From: an uncultured Bryobacteraceae bacterium
GTDB lineage: Bacteria > Acidobacteriota > Terriglobia > Bryobacterales > Bryobacteraceae
Assembly (NCBI GenBank): GCA_955652915.1
Contig: CATPCJ010000230.1
Span: 1-36,037, forward strand
DNA: 36,037 nt
Direction of reading: 5' to 3'
This document shows, piece by piece, positions 32,789 to 36,037 of the stretch. The notes below the pieces were generated by a model. That model ran no database searches, had not been told where the DNA came from, and saw only the letters and a list, made by a program, of their open reading frames with translations. The stretch's first letter is position 1. Each line of letters begins with the position of its first letter. The position numbers and the translations under genes were made by a program.

Positions 32789-33450
32789 AATTGGGTTTTC
32801 TCCGGCGGCGGCGCGGAGGGCTTGCGGAAAGATTCGGCCAGGCCGGCCGCGCGTTCACGGGCCATATGCACAAAGCTATCGTTTTTCGCCACGCGGTCAA
32901 GCAATGGCAGAAACTGTTCCGGCGCCACCAGGCGTTTGTGCTCATAGGAGATTTGCAAGAGCAACAGGGCATCGTTCACGCCCAGCTTGTCGTAGCGCAC
33001 CGCGCGTTCCAGATTGATTAGATTCCGCTCGCTCTCGCCGATGCGCTCGAACCAATCCCACAATGCCTGCGCGGGCAAATCCGACGAATAATTGAACTCC
33101 ACTTCGTGTTTTTCGGCGCCGTCTTCGAAACGAAAGGTCTTTACGCCCATGTTGGCTACTTTCAATCCGGATTCCAGCGGGCGCTGAAAACGATCCAACT
33201 TGTCAGACAAGGCGAACAATTCCTGAACTTCCCCATCGGTCAAATGCAGCTTAATGGGGTTGTCGCCGGTTTTCGCTTCCTGGTAGACCGCATCGCCATT
33301 GCGCTCTACAGTTATCGACACGTATTCGGGAACGCTGCCTTTGAAGAACTTGGAGTAGAAGAGGCGCGGGGCGGCGGATAGGAGTTGTGAGGAAATCAAG
33401 AACAGGCACAAGCCGACAGGCCAGCGGGCCTGTCCCTGGAGCTTGGACAT
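32785..33450 (-). CDS. Secreted protein of unknown function
   Basis: This 221-residue protein starts at ATG 33450, preceded by a GAGAGG site. Residues ~12-28 form the signal (WPVGLCLFLISSQLLSA), followed by APRLFYSKFFKGSVPEYVSI. The middle part (YVSITVERNGDAVYQEAK) looks beta-rich; the C-terminal half is helical (RAVRYDKLGVNDALLLLQIS). I recognise no family. A longer frame up to 33630 runs through repeat DNA and was not used. It heads the operon with the TPR-thioredoxin, deoB and tpiA genes, so it is probably cell-envelope related. Confidence 0.65.
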   Translation of the reverse strand: MSKLQGQARWPVGLCLFLISSQLLSAAPRLFYSKFFKGSVPEYVSITVERNGDAVYQEAKTGDNPIKLHLTDGEVQELFALSDKLDRFQRPLESGLKVANMGVKTFRFEDGAEKHEVEFNYSSDLPAQALWDWFERIGESERNLINLERAVRYDKLGVNDALLLLQISYEHKRLVAPEQFLPLLDRVAKNDSFVHMARERAAGLAESFRKPSAPPPEKTQL

Positions 33451-33520
33451 TCTACACCTCTCATGTTGCGCCGCGACCATTTTGTAATCTTGTTCAACCT
33501 GGCACATAGTAATAGTAATT

Positions 33521-33628
33521 GTGGGGCAGGTTGGTAACCGCGGCCGATTGGCAATCGGCCCGTAAGTAATTCCGGATCCTACACCAGGCGGATTCACCAA
33601 TCCGCGGCGGGATGCCATCCTGCCCCAC
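33521..33628. repeat. Paired inverted REP-like element
   Basis: The ends are perfect 10-base inverted repeats (gtggggcagg at 33521-33530, cctgccccac at 33619-33628), and the similarity runs on inward. Each half reads gtggggcagg-w-tgg-y-a, then a G/C-rich segment, then its own small hairpin: ggccgattggcaatcggcc near 33542-33560, and gcggattcaccaatccgc near 33588-33605. The element is thus two related ~45-base units facing each other, like the paired REP arrangements of enterobacteria. It lies between ruvC and the operon starting at 33450. Confidence 0.85.
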
Positions 33629-33636
33629 ATAAGAAT

Positions 33637-34134
33637 TCATCGCGCGGCTCCTAGCTGAACTTGATAGTTTGCGTGGGTTGCATGGCAGATTGCGACGGCA
33701 ATGGCATCGCACGCGTCTTCGGATTCAATCTTATTTTGAAGTCCAAGGAGGGAATGCACCATCAGTTTCACCTGCTGCTTTTCGGCGCGGCCATAACCCA
33801 CTACGCTGGTCTTAATCTCTAGCGGCGAATATTCAGCGACATAAAGTCCCGCCTCGGCGATGGTCAACAGGACCACGCCGCGCGCGTGCGACAACTTCAG
33901 AGCCGTTTTCACATTCTGCGCGTAAAACACCGCTTCCACGGCGGCCGCATCCGGAGCATGAGTGGCGATCACTTTCCGTAACTCCACGGCGATCACCAAA
34001 AGACGCGATTCGAAGGGCGCCTTGGGACTGGTGTTTATGCAACCCGCCGCGATCATGCGATGGGTGCGGCCATCGCTCTCGATCAATCCGTAACCGGTGT
34101 GCTCGGTGCCGCAGTCAATGCCCAGGACGCGCAT
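33637..34134 (-). CDS. ruvC: Holliday junction endonuclease RuvC
   Basis: This 165-residue protein starts [19 protein letters not shown], whose Asp7 is the first catalytic acid. [10 protein letters not shown] carries the second, and [12 protein letters not shown] the last pair near the C-terminus. The sequence [19 protein letters not shown] matches the DNA-binding region. RuvC cuts four-way junctions moved by RuvAB. The ATG at 34134 is chosen; a longer frame to 34227 overlaps yebC. It begins seven bases after the yebC stop, the classical yebC-ruvC arrangement. Confidence 0.94.
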   Translation of the reverse strand: MRVLGIDCGTEHTGYGLIESDGRTHRMIAAGCINTSPKAPFESRLLVIAVELRKVIATHAPDAAAVEAVFYAQNVKTALKLSHARGVVLLTIAEAGLYVAEYSPLEIKTSVVGYGRAEKQQVKLMVHSLLGLQNKIESEDACDAIAVAICHATHANYQVQLGAAR

Positions 34135-34141
34135 GGCGGCC

Positions 34142-34885
34142 TTAAGCCATGGCCTCAAGCTCTTCTTCGTCGACGTCGAAGTTGGAGTAGACGTTTTGAA
34201 CATCGTCGTTGTCTTCGAGAGCTTCACTCAAACGGATCATGGCGGTGGCGTTCTTGCCTTCCAGCTTCATCAGATTTTTCGGAACCATGGCAATCTCAGC
34301 CGCTTCGGTTTTGATGCCCGCCGCGGTCAATGCCTGAAGCACGGCCTCATGCGCGTCCGGAGCCGATATCACTTCCCAGTTGTCGCCGCTATCGCGGAGG
34401 TCCTCCGCGCCGGCATCCAGAACCAGACTCATGAGCTGATCTTCGCCGGCGTTCTCCTTGTCGATGACGATCTGGCTCTTGCGCTCGAACATCCATGCCA
34501 CGCTGCCCAGCTCGCCGAGATTGCCGCCGTTCTTGGAGAAAGTGTGCCGGATCTCGCTGACCGTTCGATTGCGATTATCGGTGGCAACGGAAACCAGAAC
34601 GGCCGCGCCGCCTGGACCATAGCCTTCAAACATGATCTCGTCGATCTGCCCGCCCTCCAGCTCGCCGGTGCCGCGCATAACGGCTCGCTTGATGTTGTCG
34701 GCCGGCATGCTGGCCGCTTTGGCCGCGGTGATGGCGCTGCGAAGACGGGGATTCATATTGGGATCGCCCCCCGACTTGGCGGCGATCATGATTTCCTTGA
34801 TGATGCGCGTAAACGCCTTGCCGCGCTTCGCGTCGGTGGCGGCCTTCTTGTGCTTAATGGTCGCCCATTTAGAATGTCCTGACAT
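34142..34885 (-). CDS. yebC: YebC/PmpR family transcriptional or translational regulator
   Basis: This 247-residue protein has the invariant start [20 protein letters not shown], the motif [19 protein letters not shown], and [14 protein letters not shown], followed by the three-domain YebC fold through to an acidic C-terminus ([10 protein letters not shown]). Members have been reported as DNA-binding regulators, and some as helpers of translation through proline stretches. A GAGAGG ribosome site precedes the ATG. It is cotranscribed with ruvC. Confidence 0.94.
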   Translation of the reverse strand: MSGHSKWATIKHKKAATDAKRGKAFTRIIKEIMIAAKSGGDPNMNPRLRSAITAAKAASMPADNIKRAVMRGTGELEGGQIDEIMFEGYGPGGAAVLVSVATDNRNRTVSEIRHTFSKNGGNLGELGSVAWMFERKSQIVIDKENAGEDQLMSLVLDAGAEDLRDSGDNWEVISAPDAHEAVLQALTAAGIKTEAAEIAMVPKNLMKLEGKNATAMIRLSEALEDNDDVQNVYSNFDVDEEELEAMA

Positions 34886-35098
34886 GGTAAAACCTCTCGC
34901 TCGGGTGAGCCGTATGGTAGCCCTGGGAAGCTAACAAAACCAGGATATCAAACTGCGGGCGCGGGGTTAGCGCGAGAAAAGAAGCGGGGCTGCTTGGGTT
35001 TTGGAATGGTCCTGGGCGCGCGGGGTTTCCGATCACGTTTGGAGAGTTCGGGCGGCGCGATCCCCAATCGGCTTCCGGTCCTGCGAGTGTTGAGGTGC

Positions 35099-35803
35099 TC
35101 ACGACGGTTCACGAGGAATGAACGGTGGGAGAAGATCACCAGGCGCCGCGGCGGGATTGGAGCTTGGGGCTGGGGGCGGCGTGTGCGGTATCTGTTCGTG
35201 TTGGGCCGGTGAACTTGGATTTGCAGGAGTTCCTGGTGGAAAAGGATCGCTTGCCGACGCGCGCGGTTCCGTATGTGCGTTTCTGGGATTGGGTTCGTTC
35301 TTCAGCGTCTTTTTTGATTCGCGAAGCTGTTGGAGGCGTAGCAAGTCGCGCAATGCATGGGTGTAAGCCCGTTCGAGACTGGATTGCATGCGGTTGAGGT
35401 TCGCCAGATAGCCGAAGTCCGACAGCTTGCGGAAGGCGAAAGAGTGTTCGACGTCTTCACCGTAAGACTCGTAGGCTGCTTCGAGCTCTTCTTTTTGCTT
35501 TACCATTTGTTCCTCGAACAGGCCCGTTTCGGTTTGATTGCAGCGACGCTGCCTCCATCGGGCGTTGACCATTGCGACGACCAGGTCCATTTCGACCAGA
35601 CCAACGGGTTGGAGTTGTTCGACATAGGATTCGAGTTGGAAATTGTATTCGTCGTCGTCTTCATTGGGCAAGATTACGGTGCGGGCATTGAGTCCGTGTT
35701 TGAGGGCGTTCATGGAGGAAATCTTGCGGCCTTCGGGGGTGACAGGTCCGTGGGATTTGGCGCCGTTGGCACGGGCGGAATCGAGTTTTCGTTTGCTAGG
35801 CAT
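35099..35803 (-). CDS. 'GPVTPEGR' family hypothetical protein
   Basis: This 234-residue protein has a basic N-terminus (KRKLDSARANGAKSHGPVTP then EGRKISSMNALKHGLNA) that recurs in many Acidobacteria and some other soil bacteria, often in many copies per genome. The middle is helical and charged (RWRQRRCNQTETGLFEEQMV), possibly coiled-coil. The last ~60 residues are Pro/Ser/Ala-rich and probably disordered. An AAAGGAG site six bases before the ATG supports the start. The basic front resembles a nucleic-acid-binding tail. No function is known to me, and multicopy occurrence is from memory, not from a search. Confidence 0.7.
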   Translation of the reverse strand: MPSKRKLDSARANGAKSHGPVTPEGRKISSMNALKHGLNARTVILPNEDDDEYNFQLESYVEQLQPVGLVEMDLVVAMVNARWRQRRCNQTETGLFEEQMVKQKEELEAAYESYGEDVEHSFAFRKLSDFGYLANLNRMQSSLERAYTHALRDLLRLQQLRESKKTLKNEPNPRNAHTEPRASASDPFPPGTPANPSSPAQHEQIPHTPPPAPSSNPAAAPGDLLPPFIPREPS

Positions 35804-35919
35804 AGTGCTCCTTTGCTGCCCTGATTGTAGGGCGGGCGGGGGAGCGTAGAACGGGTGCGATTTAGGAAGGCTTTTGGAATCAGGGAGATGTGGGTGGGGA
35901 AGTGTTGTGACCCGCGATT

Positions 35920-35936
35920 TCGGCGCTGCGCGCCGA
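35920..35936. repeat. Short GC-rich hairpin near the window end
   Basis: The stem tcggcgc / gcgccga with a tgc loop is a perfect 7-bp hairpin in the ~230 bases upstream of the last gene. I see no convincing gene between 35804 and 36037. The frame that runs across it on the minus strand is Pro/Arg-rich and repeat-like. The hairpin may be another dispersed palindrome. Confidence 0.45.
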
Positions 35937-36037
35937 CACTGGAGGGGATGAAAACGGGCGCTTCGTTAGTGAGAATAGAGGTAAGTCCAGCACGGCGACC
36001 ATAAGCCGTCTTCAGTCTGCACATGATGCGATTGTGA

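Noticed and set aside
35710-36024. 104-residue minus-strand frame at the window end
   Set aside because: Pro/Arg-rich, overlaps the start of a better supported gene in another frame, and spans a hairpin.

Overview
This 36 kb window looks like chromosomal DNA from an Acidobacteriota, most likely a Solibacter/Bryobacter-type member. That is an inference from four things: moderately high GC; dense short-spaced operons; an abundance of small palindromic repeats between genes; and lineage-typical proteins such as a TolB-like/TPR Ser/Thr kinase, an MFS exporter with an extra C-terminal domain, and a basic 'GPVTPEGR' family protein. I saw no rRNA, tRNA, CRISPR array, phage or intact insertion sequence.

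Layout. 1-4066 (+): the end of an M1 metallopeptidase, a family 2 glycosyltransferase, a membrane-anchored coiled-coil protein, then an ECF sigma / zinc anti-sigma / LTXXQ periplasmic sensor operon preceded by a complex repeat. 4071-5773 (-): a peroxide/iron operon (PerR-like repressor, Dps-like ferritin, Rieske protein, pterin dehydratase). 5828-9448: a secreted Gfo/Idh/MocA oxidoreductase diverging from recG-rsmD. 9598-16433 (-): an exporter, a transporter plus malonyl-CoA-synthetase-like pair, and a kinase. 16477-21172 (-): a tightly coupled acyl-CoA operon (CoA transferase, MaoC, acyl-CoA dehydrogenase, MaoC, MmgE/PrpD). 21265-22964 (+): a cytochrome c and an aminotransferase.

22965-24439 is the most accessory-like stretch. 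It has twin hairpins, a DUF433 antitoxin with a broken DUF5615 PIN-like toxin, a small Cys-containing protein, and a 49-residue zinc-ribbon-like protein under a strong sigma-70-type promoter. 24440-26860 (+) is yvcK-glmU. 26850-33450 (-) is a long operon: unknown secreted protein, TPR-TlpA thioredoxin, deoB, tpiA, unknown secreted protein, truB, small secreted protein. 33521-33628 is a paired inverted repeat, 33637-34885 (-) is yebC-ruvC, and 35099-35803 (-) is a lineage-typical hypothetical gene.

The points most worth a second look are five. The acyl-CoA operon carries two near-identical MaoC proteins that differ at the residue equivalent to the catalytic His. The decayed toxin sits beside an intact antitoxin. 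The PerR-ferritin-Rieske-pterin dehydratase operon is an unusual combination. The 49-residue protein was easily overlooked. Several distinct palindromic repeat families appear between genes.
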